Below are positions 12,847 through 25,009 of a stretch of 64,000 nucleotides of DNA, in pieces. Under the pieces are notes generated by a model, which ran no database searches, had not been told where the DNA came from, and worked only from the letters and a program-made list of their open reading frames with translations. The position numbers and the translations under genes were made by a program. This DNA comes from Warburgia ugandensis (Eukaryota > Streptophyta > Magnoliopsida > Canellales > Canellaceae), in contig CP141126.1 of the NCBI GenBank assembly GCA_035236585.1, positions 71,525,414 to 71,589,413 of the forward strand, in the 5' to 3' direction. How positions within the stretch are numbered: position 1 is the stretch's first letter; each line of letters opens with the position of its first letter.

Positions 12847-15800
12847 GTTTGGTATTAGAGCTAGGGTTTATTCCATCATAACCACTTTAAGGGTCCAATT
12901 CGATTAACTGCCCATGAGTCCATGCTAAACTTGAGATGGGAGCAATGCTTATATGATGTGACATTGGAACTTTGACGGATGGCTCATAGAAGAAAGACTA
13001 GGTCCATCCCCACTCCACTCATTGTGACCCTTATCGAGTCATCAAGGCAAGGGGACCATGACACAAACTTAGTGGCCTGAGTGGTATAGGGCTAGATACC
13101 ACACATACAGTCTATTGAGTGAGGTAATTCCTAGGTATGAGTTATAGATATAACTCATATGGTGATATTGAGGAGTGCAAAATAGTTGATGCCAAGAGGA
13201 TTGGCAGACTTTCTTTAGTAAAGATGAGACTTTAATCCTCGTATGATTACGAGGAAATGCACTTTCAAGGAAAGTGTATGATTCTTCTAGTATAAAATCT
13301 AAATAGTGAGTATAATTGTTGATTGCAAATGAGATCTTTACTATATGATGGAAGGTCTATTCACATGGACTACCCTATGAGAGTTCAAGTCCTAAATTGG
13401 GCAGTATGTTTGAACATGTGAAGAGCATAATGACTGTTGTATGACAAATGTGGGATAATAATGGGAAAGGATCAGAAATGATTACAACTAATGAGAACTC
13501 GAGAAAGTTGAGAGGAATATTTTATTAATTTAAATTGGAAGTGGATATTTATTTGACAAATAAATACTAATTTGGTGGAAATTATTGAAAAGTTGATGAA
13601 GTAAGATCCTAATGTTCAATGGGTGAATGTGAACTGTGAGGTGAAACATAGTGAGTTCTTATACATATAGAAATTTTGATAACTAGTCAACAATGCAAAG
13701 TTAATACTTATAAGGTATTTTGAGGATTTTACTTATGATTTGCAAACGCATAGCACTTGAGGATATAACAACTATTTTACAACAATAGTTAGTAGTAATG
13801 ATGCTAATCAAGCGATGAGAAAGGAATGATATCAACACAATCTCCTAATTAGGGTATGAGATGACAGAAAAGGTTAAATTAAATACTATACTATATATGG
13901 GTAAGGTGAAATTTCTTATAAATGATTTACATTCAACACGACAAAAGTGATAATGTGATCCCCAATGGTTGGGAAAGTTATTGTGAAAGATTTATTTCAT
14001 TGGAATTGAAATTGAGAGTTGTAATTGATTTCTGCTTGTTATGAGCATGGAATGAATTATCAGTTAAAGGAAATCTAAGGATAAAGATGAGTATACCTAA
14101 AATGTAATTACGAGGATTCTAATGATAGTCATTTTAGAGGATGTATTTTTCCCGTTTTTGAGATTTTTATCCAGAAGACTCTTGGGAAGGCCTATAATGA
14201 TCAATATTTTGTCATATTAGTAGTTAGTGAGATTGCTAGAGTTTTCTATTGTAGGACAAAGGAATTTGACAATTTGATGGTATTAAGTCTATTTACACTG
14301 CTAAAAAATAATAATTTTCCTAACCCCATCATGAATAAGAGGCTACAGATAGAATTGTTGATGTGTTGGCACTTGAATTGTGGATGTGGATAATTTGAGT
14401 CAACCCAGTAAGGGTAAGAGACTCTTTTATGAATAAGTTACATAGGCTATTGAGCTAGTAACATCTAAATGGGCAGTGCTGGAATGTGGATGTGAGAAGG
14501 TGCATTAGTTGTATGGACAGGCACCTAGTAGCATTGTACTAGAGTGGTAGACCACCACAGTAGTAGTAATAACATTAGTAGCCATCATGGCAACGCCAAT
14601 CCTTAAGATACTATGATTGTGGGGAGTCAAGACATTTCCTTAGAGACTATCCCAGAGGACAATGGGTCAGACAGGCTGACATTAAAGATAAAATAGAAAT
14701 GGCCCCACATTGGTAATGATGAGTAATACCATTACTGGAAAAAAGTACAAACCTCAACCCACGTTATGAAAGGTACTCTTTTAATTGTTGATAGACACAC
14801 CAGGATCCTCTTGGATTTAGGATCCAGTCATCCTTGTAGTTTGAGTATTGGTACCTTGATGAATGTGCCTGTATATATATGATAGTCCATAGGTTGGGGA
14901 GTTATGACCCAAATGGGCTAGTTATTAGAACTTGTAAGTACTTCTAGGGGGTACTGGTGGAAATGATGATGAGTGAGAGGACAGATACTAACTTTATCCT
15001 ACTTGATTTGATTGATTATGGTATCATCCTTGGGTGGGTTTTATTTGTTGGAGAATAGTTGATTGCAGTGAGAAGAAAGGTACATTTAGTGTATCTTGAT
15101 AGCTATTGATTTCACCCTTGAGTAAGAAAGGGAATTCTTGAGCAGCTACAGTTGACCACACAAATGGTGTGTGAGAATCCCTGACTTTTCCTGAGGAGGT
15201 TTTAGGATTGTTTGCAATGGAATAATGATTTGGAATATGACATAGTGCCATTTTCTAATATGCCATACTGGATGGCCTTAGCTGAGTTGAAAGAGTTCTA
15301 GCTATGAAAGCTTACTGACGAGAGTTTGTTAGACCAAGTGGGTCTTCATGGGATGCATTAGTGCTCTTCATGAAAGAGATATAGAACCTTGTTATTATGA
15401 ATAGATCTATTTGCTAGATAGCTCCACAGTGGAGAATTGATATTCTCTATCATGTCTTAATGATCTATATGATCAACTTTGGGTGGTGCATGGTATTGGT
15501 GGATATTGATTTGAGGTTTGGTTATCACCAGCCGAGGATTGTGATTGAAATGTCTTTAAGATGGACTAAATTGCTGCAAGTTCTGGGTGATACCAATTGA
15601 TGAAATTAGTACACTGATAGTATGTGTGTATATGATGGACTGAATTTCTAAAGGTTAATGCGTTGAGTTATGATTTTATAGTGAATGATTTTTTTTATAT
15701 TCCATGACTTGGAAGAGTGCAAGAAGTCCCTGTGCATTATTTTGAGTATCTAAATGACTCATCTTTTGTGATAAATGTATGTGAGTATGAATTTTGGTCA

Positions 15801-16870
15801 AAGAAAGTGAGTTTTCTTGAGTGCGATACCTCTACTGATAGAGAGATAGTTTATAGAGACTGTGATGATCCAGGACTAGTTAAACTAGTGACTAAGGTTG
15901 ATAGTTTCCTTAGTCTGGTGAACTATTATCATTGGGTTATTGAGTTCTCTAGGATAGCTGTTATGTGGATATTGTTTATATTACGTATATGACCCTAATT
16001 TCTCATGAAGGTGAGAGGTGTGATAGTAAAGTATGTGTAGAATGAAAACATTTTTTTTATGTGAAATTAGCTTCTGAATTATGACCTATACTTATGTGTA
16101 GCTGATAAGGGTGGCCTAAGAGGGCGACCGATGAGGGCCGGTGCAACAGGCACTGGCAGGCTTTTAGGTGGTGAGCTTCTAGGTGGCAAGCTTCCAGGTA
16201 CTCATAGTATGATCATGCTATGGACTGGATATTTATTGGCATATGATTGCCTATTATTGAGCTGGTATGCTCTGACTTTGATTGGCATATGATTGCCTTT
16301 TACTAAGCTGGTAGGCTCTGCTTTGATTAGTGTATGATTGCCTATTACTGAGCTAGTAAGCTCTGATTTTGTTTGGCTGTTGATGAGCATATATGCTTTA
16401 GTTTTGATTGGTATATATTGCCTGTTCATGGGCTGATATGATATGGTGTGATTGATATACATTGCCTAATGATAAGGTAATATGAGCTATAGATTGCCAT
16501 AGAATTTCCTATATGTGAGCTGTGGTACTTCAAATTTTGTTGATATGGAAATTTGCTTATGCTAAAGTTGTAAACAAATAATTAACTCTTGGATGAGAGT
16601 ATGGTTACGTTAATTGCATTATATGTGGTTATGACGTGTTCTAACCATAGTACAAGTATCTAATTAGAAATGGTTCAAACATACATTGGTTTATATGTAC
16701 GAGTTGCTATCTAAGGGGGGACGATATGGCATGGGATTGTTATTGACATTGACTTGGAAATTTTTTTGATATGATATGTAGATCTCATGATATGGGGACA
16801 TTTTTTTGAATTGTTGAGGAATGACATGGAAATAAATTTTGAGGATGAAATTTTTATAACGAGGGGAGGA
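12847..16870 (+). pseudogene. Decayed gag-pol of the Tekay-like element
   Basis: The primer site resembles TGGTATCAGAGC (initiator tRNA-Met) at 12,850-12,861. Scraps in the expected order are a gag-like start near 12,980, a zinc-knuckle-like YDCGESRHFLRDYP near 14,610-14,660, a protease-like ILLDLGSS near 14,810, and RT-like phrases near 15,020 and 15,500. At ~4 kb it is shorter than a complete chromovirus interior, and integrase is largely missing. More than ten breaks; no function. Confidence 0.6.
16233..16470 (+). repeat. Degenerate ~46-bp tandem repeat upstream of the polypurine tract
   Basis: The phrase GATTGGCATATGATTGCC followed by a GAGCTGGTA...GCTCTG block recurs at about 16,233, 16,280 and 16,325, then in looser form to about 16,470. 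A shorter 15-bp repeat (AGGTGGCAAGCTTC type) precedes it at about 16,160-16,198. It lies in the non-coding 3' end of the element. Confidence 0.6.
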
Positions 16871-19800
16871 TGCAATACCCACTAATTTTAAATTCTAAAA
16901 AATGCTTAATTGTGTGAGATTTTGAAAATTTGTGAAAATTGAGAAATGGGGTATTTGAAAATTTTAGAGAAGAAATCATGAGCTCAAACCTCTATAAATG
17001 AAACGTACACGAGAAATGGAATTCAACCCACCAAGAATGCTAAAATCAGAGATGGGATGGAAATTGGCTAATTATTTTAATTTTTGTATTTAATAAATTA
17101 AATGGAGGGGGAAAAACGTAATTACAATTGTGGGGCCCATGAGGATAGGCACTGAACAAGACTTTGACAAACATTAAATGGGTATGGAGGTAATCATTTC
17201 TGCATTTAATAATCAGATTTTATTATATAAAATTCAAAAATCATATTAATGGGGGGCATTAAATGAACCTCCCCCACCATTAATGCCCCACATCATTACT
17301 CGTCCCTCCATAAACCCACTCTCCATTTCTTGTGCCACAAGCGACGATGCCTAATGCCGATAGTAACGATGATGCTTAACACCAGTAGTAACGACAACGA
17401 CGCTGCTGTCCTCCTCTACCTGTGTACGTGTGATGGAAACCCCCTCCCCTGGCCAACCTGACTTGAGGTAGGCCATCATTTTCCCCCTCTCCCCATTTCT
17501 AGTTCTTATTCCATCGAGTTATCATTTTTAACACCTAAAAATAGCATGGATTACCATTTTTTAGTGACTGTATGTGTACTTACTGTTTTGTGGAAATAAA
17601 CTAATGAAACTGTGTCAGATAGATGATCTGAATTGTTCATCTTGTGTAGGATGAAACATGGAACAAACCTATGAAATCTCTTGGAGATCTAATGGCTAGG
17701 GACGTTGAAAAATGTGAAAATAGTATTTTAATTTGGCGTGTATCTAGGTGATAGTGACGCAAGTAGGACGCATTCTATACTCGTGTCACGCGCGCAAGCG
17801 TCCTTGTGATGTTGGTTCAGTTTTTAATTTAATTTGGGTTATTTTGGACTATCCATTCACTAAATGAGCTATTATGGGAGCTAAAGAGGTCCAATTCATG
17901 ATTCAAGACATTTGTTGTGCTCATCTCAATGATGCAGACGTAGATTTGATATGAAAACTTTGATTTGGCCACTTTTAAAATAATCAAATCACAAAATACC
18001 ATTAAATAACCTAGATCAAGCTGATCAAACCTTATAAACTGATTATATGTATCAGATATGAGATGATTTAGGAGATCAGAAGAACAAATCTCATGTGATT
18101 GTCAAGAAAAGTGATCTTGACCGTTGATCTAATCAGGTACCTTATGATTGGCAGATCAGAGAATGATTTGAATGTTAAAATGACATGTAATTAAGGACAT
18201 TCATGTCAATCACTAATCAAATTTAGAAATTAGATGGATCATGATGAAAACAATCAAAATTGATGAACAAATGGTTAGATCTTCTCCAAACTTCATAAGA
18301 TTAAAGAGACTGATCCTTTATTGATTAAGGGACATTAATTGAATGAATCATGATATAGATTGATGATCAAAGATGATACATGATTGTCTAGATGTTAGAA
18401 AAATGAACATCTAGTTCAAGATTACCCTAATTGAGTGTTGATCTTACAATTTGGACTGTTGATCTAGGATTAACCACCAGATTAGAAAAGTTAGAACTTG
18501 GATTAGCTTATTTTTGAAATTTAAGAACACCAATTGAGGAGATGACTTTTGATGTGACAAATACATCAGAGCGCGTGGTTTGCTGTTGTTACGTGCCTAA
18601 TTGGAGTACCACATTTTCGAGATAGGTGATTACATTTGGGATTTTTTCATGATTTCTTAAATCATGATGTATTACTTGAGAACTTTGAAGCATGGGTTTT
18701 ATGTCCTACCATGTTTGCATGAGATTACTCTTCAGCATGTATTGCCGATTTGTTTGCGACTCCTTTTGATCATGATTTATGAACCACTTTGTAATGCATT
18801 TTATGTTACATCGATTTGATTATTTGAGGATGATATACATTGATTTTTTGATGCGTAATGTTAATATAATGAATTACTCTCTTGATTTGGTTTTATCGAG
18901 AATGATTATGCATGGATTTTCGATCCTTGATTCATGGTTTGTTGATTTATGATGGGTGCTTTTGCTAGGTGGGTACTATACTAGGAGGGTTGTAGGGTTG
19001 GCCACCTGCCCTCTGACTTTGTGATGATGATGATGTTTAGACACCTGCCTCAAAGGGGGGTAATGTTTGTAGCGGTGGTATCATCTGTAGTTCACACCAT
19101 GAGCCCGTATTCTCCCATGCAAGACGGAGGTATGTTCGTAGGGGTGGTATCATGGGTGCACTACGAGTCCATCTTCTCCCATGTGAGATGGAGGAAGTCT
19201 CCCATTCCAATGTTGATAGGGGATGATAGTGGTTGCCACTACAGCATAGTAGTCCATACTCTTATTCTGCGTGTTCATGTAGTGCATATGTGATTGTGTA
19301 CCCACAGTGTGATGTTGTATTGGTGGTGATGACTAGGTGGTAGCTAGATGTGGGTGGGCCAATGGGCTGTATGAGCTACCTAGCGTACTAGCTATAGACT
19401 GGAGACCCTAGATGTTGGGATGAGTACTCATTGCTAGTGATTGAGTGTAGTGGGACATTCCTAGGTCTTATTGTGTGTAGTGCCCTGTTTATCATGACAT
19501 GCTTCATATTATTTTGTGGACACGAGTTTTTATCTGTTTTGACAGATGCTTATTCATGTGTCAATCATGCTTCGCATGCCATGATGTTTTACTTTGATAT
19601 TGCTTTGCCTTAGAAGAAAAGCATGTTTTGATCCTAATTGTTTTGTTCAGATTTATGAGTTTCATACGTTATCCAGTATGGATGCTTGATGATTTAAATT
19701 TCCTTATAAATGATTTACTCTATTGACACTTGACATGATATTGGTACTCTTTGCAAATTGTTTATCACGTGTTTTAATTATTTGTAATCACCTACACAAG

Positions 19801-20317
19801 CAATAGCTTACTGATGCATTGTTTTGTTTTGCAATGGCTCAGATTTGGAGCACAATAGCGCTAAGGGAAAGGAGGTAGAGCAGTACTGATTTAGTGAGGA
19901 CCTCGAGGACTATTTGCTATTTTGCACTTCAGAGGTTGACCTAGTGTATGTCTCTCCAACTTGTGATTAGACTCTTTTGGGTTGTACATGGATGTTGTTG
20001 TTTTGGATTGTTTGGACCCACACATGTATATTGTACATTCACTTACACATGGGTGTATGATGTGGTGATCATGGATGGAACCCTAGGAATTTTGGACATG
20101 TTAACATTATTATCTTTTTCACAACTAGTGTTTGATTTGTCGTGGTTTTAGATTGCGCATGCTCATCATATCAATGATTTGATTTTGTTTATTACTGTGG
20201 TTTTGGTGTTGGATGACCCTCGAGGTTTTCTTCTTGGACATTTCTCTTGAACGATTGTGTTATTTATGCTGATTACAAGTTTTCTATATTAGGGATCCCA
20301 CTTATTTTTGTAAAACA

Positions 20318-20360
<43 letters not shown>

Positions 20361-20397
20361 CATATGGGAAAAGGTTTAGAAAACTTAGGGTGTCACA
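16871..20397 (+). repeat. Long LTR, second copy (Tekay-like)
   Basis: 3,527 bp from TGCAATACCCAC to TGTCACA, preceded by the purine tract GAGGGGAGGA. An (ATT)n run at about 20,318-20,359 is longer than in the first LTR. A ~100-bp segment near 17,535-17,650 has no clear partner in the first LTR. Confidence 0.7.
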
Positions 20398-21477
20398 AAT
20401 TTCAAATGCCATTTAGAAGGAGAGATAAAAAAAAATGCAATGTGGAGGAGGAGGACCCCACCTAGAGATAGACTAAAATTAGGGTTTTTGAAGACAATAA
20501 AGAAGAAGATGGCATCCATGCAACTATCTTAGTAAAAACAAATCAAAGAAAGTTCTAGGAAACTATCTTTAAAAGTTCCAATTGTAAAGATAGTTTCATG
20601 AAAATATCTTTAAAAGTCATTGAAGGGATTTAAAAAGTTTGTAAATTTTTACGGGAAGAAATTAAGAAGATGATATTGGGCAATCATCTTTAAAAATCAA
20701 AATTTTTAAGGTGGTTTGAGAAGATAATTTTCTTCTTTAAAAGATGGTTTTTTAGCACCTCCTTAAATATATGCTTTTAGAAGATGATTTTTTGAAACCA
20801 TTTTTAAAACATGGTTAAATGTCAATGGAGGGAGTTAAAATTTTTGTAAATTTTCACAGGAAGAACTTAAGAAGACAATTTTGAAAAATTATCTAATCAA
20901 GTTTTTAAAGACAGTTCTAGAAAAACCATATTTGAAAACATGGTCAAAAGTTATTGGAGGGAGTTATGTAGAATTTTATAGGAAGAACTTAAGATGGTGG
21001 TTATGAAAAATTATCTTTAAATTAAGGTTTTGAAGATAGTTTTCTTGGATAGTCTTTAAAAACATGGTTAAAAATCATTGGAGGGAGTTAATAAATTTAT
21101 AGATTTTTGTGGGAAGAACTTAAGGACACGATTTTGGAAAACCATCTCTAAAATCAAGCTTTTAAAGATGGTTCTAAAAAGTTGTCATTAGAAAGCTTAG
21201 AACTGTCTTTAAATCATGGCTTTTAAAGATGGTTTTCAAAATGGTCATTAGAAACAAGCTGGTTTGGATCACTACATTTCATGGTATGATATAAATGGAG
21301 CATTAGAGTCTACTAAAAAGCAACGTGTCACATGACAGAAACCTATGGAAAAATAGTTGCTCACATAAAACCCTAGCTTTCATAAACCATCGCATTCGAC
21401 TTCCACCTCTCGCTTCCTCCTCCAAAGCCGTAACTCCTTTTCTCTAAACCCTAGTTTCTCCTCTCTCTTTCTATGAG
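20398..21477. repeat. Spacer with degenerate ~125-bp tandem repeats
   Basis: The phrases GGAAGAACTTAAG (near 20,651, 20,857, 20,981 and 21,111) and TTGGAGGGAGTT (near 20,824, 20,955 and 21,077) recur together with TTTAAAGATGGTT-type sequence, giving four or five diverged units of roughly 125 bp between about 20,480 and 21,260. Such arrays occur in the subterminal parts of CACTA-type DNA transposons, but no terminal CACTA repeat or target duplication is visible. About 21,360-21,477 looks like the 5' UTR of the RPL12 copy, with two AAACCCTAG motifs. Confidence 0.5.
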
Positions 21478-21996
21478 ATGATGCTATCGAAGTTTGATCC
21501 TTCTTAGGTTGTAGATGTGTTAGTGAGAGTTACTAGAGGGGAAGTGTGAGGTGCATCTTCCCTGACATGAAAAATTGGTCCATTGGATTTTTCCTCAAAG
21601 AAGAATCAAGAAAACACTGTGAAGGAAACTGCAAAAGACTAGAAGGGCCCATGAGTCATTAACAAACTCACCATTTAGAACTGCTAGGCCAAGATTTTAG
21701 CGGTACCCTCCACTGCTCTTATTATCAAGGCATTCAAGTAGCTAGAATAGCTAGAACATGACCAGAAGAAGATGAAGAACATCAAGCATTCTAGTGACAT
21801 CTCCCTCGATGTTGTTATTGAGATTTCTAGGATTATGTGGAGGAGATTGATGGCTAAGGAACTCATGGTGAAGGAGATCCTTCGCACTTGTGTGTATGTT
21901 GGATGCCTAATTGACGGGAAGGATCCCTAGGATTTATAGTAGGAGGATTTATAGTAGGAGAACATAGCCGGATATGTTGAAGTTCCCACCGATTGA
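21478..21996 (+). pseudogene. RPL12: 60S ribosomal protein L12 pseudogene
   Basis: Read in one frame from ATG at 21,478, the translation follows plant RPL12 nearly end to end: [84 protein letters not shown], then VEVP before a stop at 21,994-21,996. The family length is about 166 residues, close to this span. RPL12 normally binds the GTPase-associated centre of 28S rRNA. This copy has about eight in-frame stops (for example codon 10 and in the KETAKD-KGL stretch) and a 16-bp tandem duplication near the end, so it is dead. There is no intron, but plant RPL12 genes often lack introns, so processed origin is unproven. No poly(A) tail is visible. Confidence 0.88.
21929..21960 (+). repeat. 16-bp tandem duplication in the RPL12 pseudogene
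   Basis: AGGATTTATAGTAGG-type sequence occurs twice head to tail, just after the DGKDP codons. It lengthens the region relative to the family and is consistent with slippage after loss of function. Confidence 0.75.
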
Positions 21997-22213
21997 TTGA
22001 GGAAAAAGAGTGATAGAGGATTTATATTCTTCTTTTTGTTAAGTTTTATTGTTGATACTAATTTTTTTTTATTTTAATATATTATATTTTGGTAAGTTAG
22101 TATTTAGAGGTTATGGAGCTTCATGATTTAGATTAATGTTAGATTTTATATGTTATATGGAATGATCCAGCTTTTGATCCATAGTTATAATACGTTGCAC
22201 TTTATGGGTTGAA
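21997..22213. other. Spacer after the RPL12 pseudogene
   Basis: AT-rich sequence between the RPL12 stop and the transposon target site, possibly a 3' UTR relic. There are no open frames of note. Confidence 0.4.
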
Positions 22214-22216
22214 TTA
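22214..22216. other. TTA target-site duplication, left
   Basis: TTA directly before the first G of the left terminal repeat; matched by TTA at 36,500-36,502. Confidence 0.85.
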
Positions 22217-22250
22217 GGGGGGTTTATTTAACAGCACATGTTTAGTGTTT
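22217..22250 (+). repeat. Left terminal inverted repeat
   Basis: 34 bases starting GGGGGGTTTATTTAA. Compared with the reverse complement of 36,466-36,499 there are five mismatches, all transitions; GCACATGTTT in the middle is shared. Confidence 0.88.
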
Positions 22251-22480
22251 CTGAGATATCATGGCATATCTAAGAAATGCACCTTATTTAATGGTGATAT
22301 CTTTGGCACATGTGAGATATCAAGTTTATTTAACCACGATATGTTCGACATTTGTAAGATATCAGGTTTATTTAATTGCGATATCTTCAGCATATGTAAG
22401 ATATCAGGTTTATTTAACTATCATATCTTTGGTGTATGTGAAATATCAGGCTTATTTAACTTTATGATACATGATATTTG
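22251..22480 (+). repeat. Left subterminal repeats rich in GATATC
   Basis: A phrase of the form (A/G)(A/G)GATATCAGGTTTATTTAA recurs about five times at intervals of 35-55 bp. I count six GATATC palindromes here. Similar palindromes crowd the right end. These are probably binding sites for the element's Myb-like protein or transposase, as subterminal repeats are in related families. The short open frames across this stretch are products of the repetition. Confidence 0.75.
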
Positions 22481-22599
22481 AGGCTTTATCTCAAATATTC
22501 CAAATCTCCCTTTCAGTGTAAAATCAAAACTATTTTAGAGAGAGAAAAATCATTTCAAATGTATGTCTTTTTAGAGAGAGAAACACCTTCATATTTCAT

Positions 22600-23530
22600 C
22601 TGGTTTCCCTCTTCCATTCTCACCACCTATTCTGGTTTCCTTCTTCCATTCTCACCGATCAATGGTGCCCTTTCTTGCCTTCAGCAAATCACGTGCCTCG
22701 CCTACAACCACCACAACTCCTTCATCACTTCTCATTTTTTCATTTTGTTTTACCTCTTCCATTCTCACTGTTATTTCTCGTCATAGCCCATCCTTTGTCG
22801 CCAATCAACAGCGCCCTTTCTTACCTCTAGCAAATCACACACCTCACTTGCAGCCACCATAACCCCTTCATCAATTCTCATTTTTGCATTCTGTTTTCCC
22901 TCTTCCATTCTCATCGTCATTTCTTATTGCAGGCCATCCTTTGTCATCAATCAACGATGCCCTTTCTCACCTCTAGCAAATCACGTGCCTCACCTGCAGC
23001 CACCACAACTCCTTCATCTGTTCTCGTTTTTGCTTTCTATTTTTCCTCTTCCATTCTCACTGTCATTTCTCATAGGCAGGCCATCCTTTGTCATCGATCA
23101 ACAACATCCTTTCTTGTCGGCAGTAGATCACGCACTCGCCTGCAGCCACCACAATCCCTTCATCCCCCTTCATCCACAAGGTTATATAGTCTATCTCTTT
23201 TTCTCTCTTTTATGTACAAATCTCATTTTTGCATTCTGTAATCCTTTGTCAGCGATTAACGGTGTCCTTTTTCGCCAACAACAGATCACATACCTCGCTT
23301 GTAGCCACCACAACCCCTTCATCATAAGGTTATAGTCAGTCTCTTTTTCTTTGTTTTATGTACAAATCTTGCACCTATGCGTTGCATCTAGTTTCCCTCT
23401 TTTCTTGTGGCAGCCCATCGCTTGTCGCCGATCAATAGCATCCTTTCTTGTTGGTAGCTAATCATTGCAAGGTAATAGATTTGCCTCTTTCTCTCTTCTG
23501 TGTACACAAATCTCGATTTTTCTTTCTGTA
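22600..23530 (+). repeat. Degenerate ~145-150-bp tandem repeats, 5' cargo zone
   Basis: The phrases CTTCCATTCTCAC, CATCCTTTGTCG(C)C(A/G)ATCAAC, AGCAAATCACGTGCCTCGCCTGCAGCCACCACAA (given here only as a pattern) and CCTTCATC recur about six times, with unit starts near 22,613, 22,757, 22,901 and 23,051 and looser copies beyond. Open frames of 60-116 codons cross it but share no family I know. It may be an amplified 5' UTR of a captured gene or simply a minisatellite. Confidence 0.7.
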
Positions 23531-25009
23531 AAAACCCCTTTTCTATTTTGGGGAGATTTTTTTGTGTGGGTGTTATGATTTGTGGTTGAATGATAACATA
23601 TGAGTTTTGGTTGTTTTGTCGATTTGATGAAGGGAAAAACATCTATCTAAAGCTATGAGTTACTTGATGATGGAAAAAATGGTCTTTTTCCTCTTGATGT
23701 ATGCCTGTGTCTCACATTTTTCTACATCAATGATGAGTAGCATATTTTGTTAACTTGACTTAGAAATGGCTTGTGAAGAATACTTCTTCTATTTTATATG
23801 GTAGATTATTGAGGTGAAATCAGAAGTTTCAGAATGTTTTTCCTCTAAACAGAATCAATCCATTACTTAGTATAAGAACAACATTCAAAAACTCCATTCT
23901 GAGTTTCTTCTTCATTGATGGGCTTATTAAGCCCCTGTTGCTTTTAGCTTCTTAAAATTTAATGTCTCTTGGGAAAGGAATGAATCTTTCCGCAGCAGAA
24001 TATAAAAGCTCTTATAGTAGTTAACAATATGCTCAAATATATATATTTTTATTAGGTTCTTCAATTTCTGATCATGGACCATAGGTAGAAAATCTTTTGG
24101 TCCTCCCATTAGCACTTGTTACAACATGAAAATATGTTGGATTTTTTCACTAGTAGTAAGCCATTTAACTCTAGCCCTCTGTATCCATCTTACCCCCTCT
24201 TGAAGTTTAACTTTGAGTTGCTCTTTCGCCTTGCTTATAAATGATCTATTTAACTTGGCCATTGATTCCTTTCTCTCTTTATTTGTGTTTTTCCCACATT
24301 TTCAGTTTGGACTGTTAAGAGCAAGCTTTGAACGTGCATTTTCCTTGAAATGGCTTCTCTTTCCAAAAACATGTGAAGTTGACATTTCTGAGAAAGATTT
24401 CTCATGATTTTGACCACTAAGAGAAGAAAAGAAATATATACAAAGCTTTCTTATGTTAGGTCATGATTTTGAATGAAATCAATGAAGCTATCATACATGG
24501 ACCAAAAAATATTTGTAGTATTCCTTCCTAATAAAGCACAAGGTATTAAAGGGACTTCTATTGCTGAAATTTAATACTAATGGAATATCAACATTGGAGA
24601 TGAGTGTGCTAAATTTTGTTCTTGTTTTGAGTTTAAGATTCATTATTTATGTTTTAGATATTGATGGCAGCTTTTATTCTTGTTTTTAGCATAGTTTTCA
24701 TACTTATTTCCAGCATAGGAACTTAAATAACTATGTGGGAGATTTCGCAGGTGACAAATGTTATGAAGAAAATGCATGAAAGGTACTTATGGAAAAACAA
24801 TCACATAAGACGTCATCCAGTAATAAGCAGTCACTATATTAACCGAACAAATGAAAGTTCCTTACTATTCAAATCCAATAGATAAGTTGATTTGTACTAG
24901 TTGTAATAATTCACACAAGGGATCAGAAGATTAACAAATTGAATTATACGGAGATACATTTCCATCTTTGTGAAATTTATTTCAAATCTTTTGCTATCCT
25001 CCTGCTAGT
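23531..25009. other. Gene-free stretch in the transposon
   Basis: AT-rich sequence without recognisable protein similarity on either strand. It may be intron or untranslated sequence of lost cargo. Nothing specific is seen. Confidence 0.4.

Larger units (their letters stand above)
8640..20397 (+). mobile_element. Tekay/Del-like Ty3/gypsy block: internal-LTR-internal-LTR
   Basis: Two long LTRs (9,219-12,846 and 16,871-20,397) flank a ~4-kb internal region. A ~0.6-kb copy of the 3' internal end (about 8,640-9,218) precedes the first LTR, so the first LTR also behaves as the 3' LTR of a lost upstream copy. The LTR start (TGTAATAC/TGCAATAC after a GGGGAGGA purine tract) and the primer site resembling TGGTATCAGAGC fit chromoviruses of the Tekay/Del kind. 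The LTRs differ at roughly 13% in the first few hundred bases, so it is much older than the element at 36,852. It is thoroughly broken. Confidence 0.65.

Noticed and set aside
15717-15992. 91-codon frame in the Tekay-like interior
   Set aside because: A fragment of decayed pol text within an old element, without a complete domain; not a separate gene.
22245-22481. Small repeat proteins (ISGLFN and RYQVYL repeats)
   Set aside because: They are the translated subterminal GATATC repeats of the transposon; two frames are open at once, as expected from repetition.
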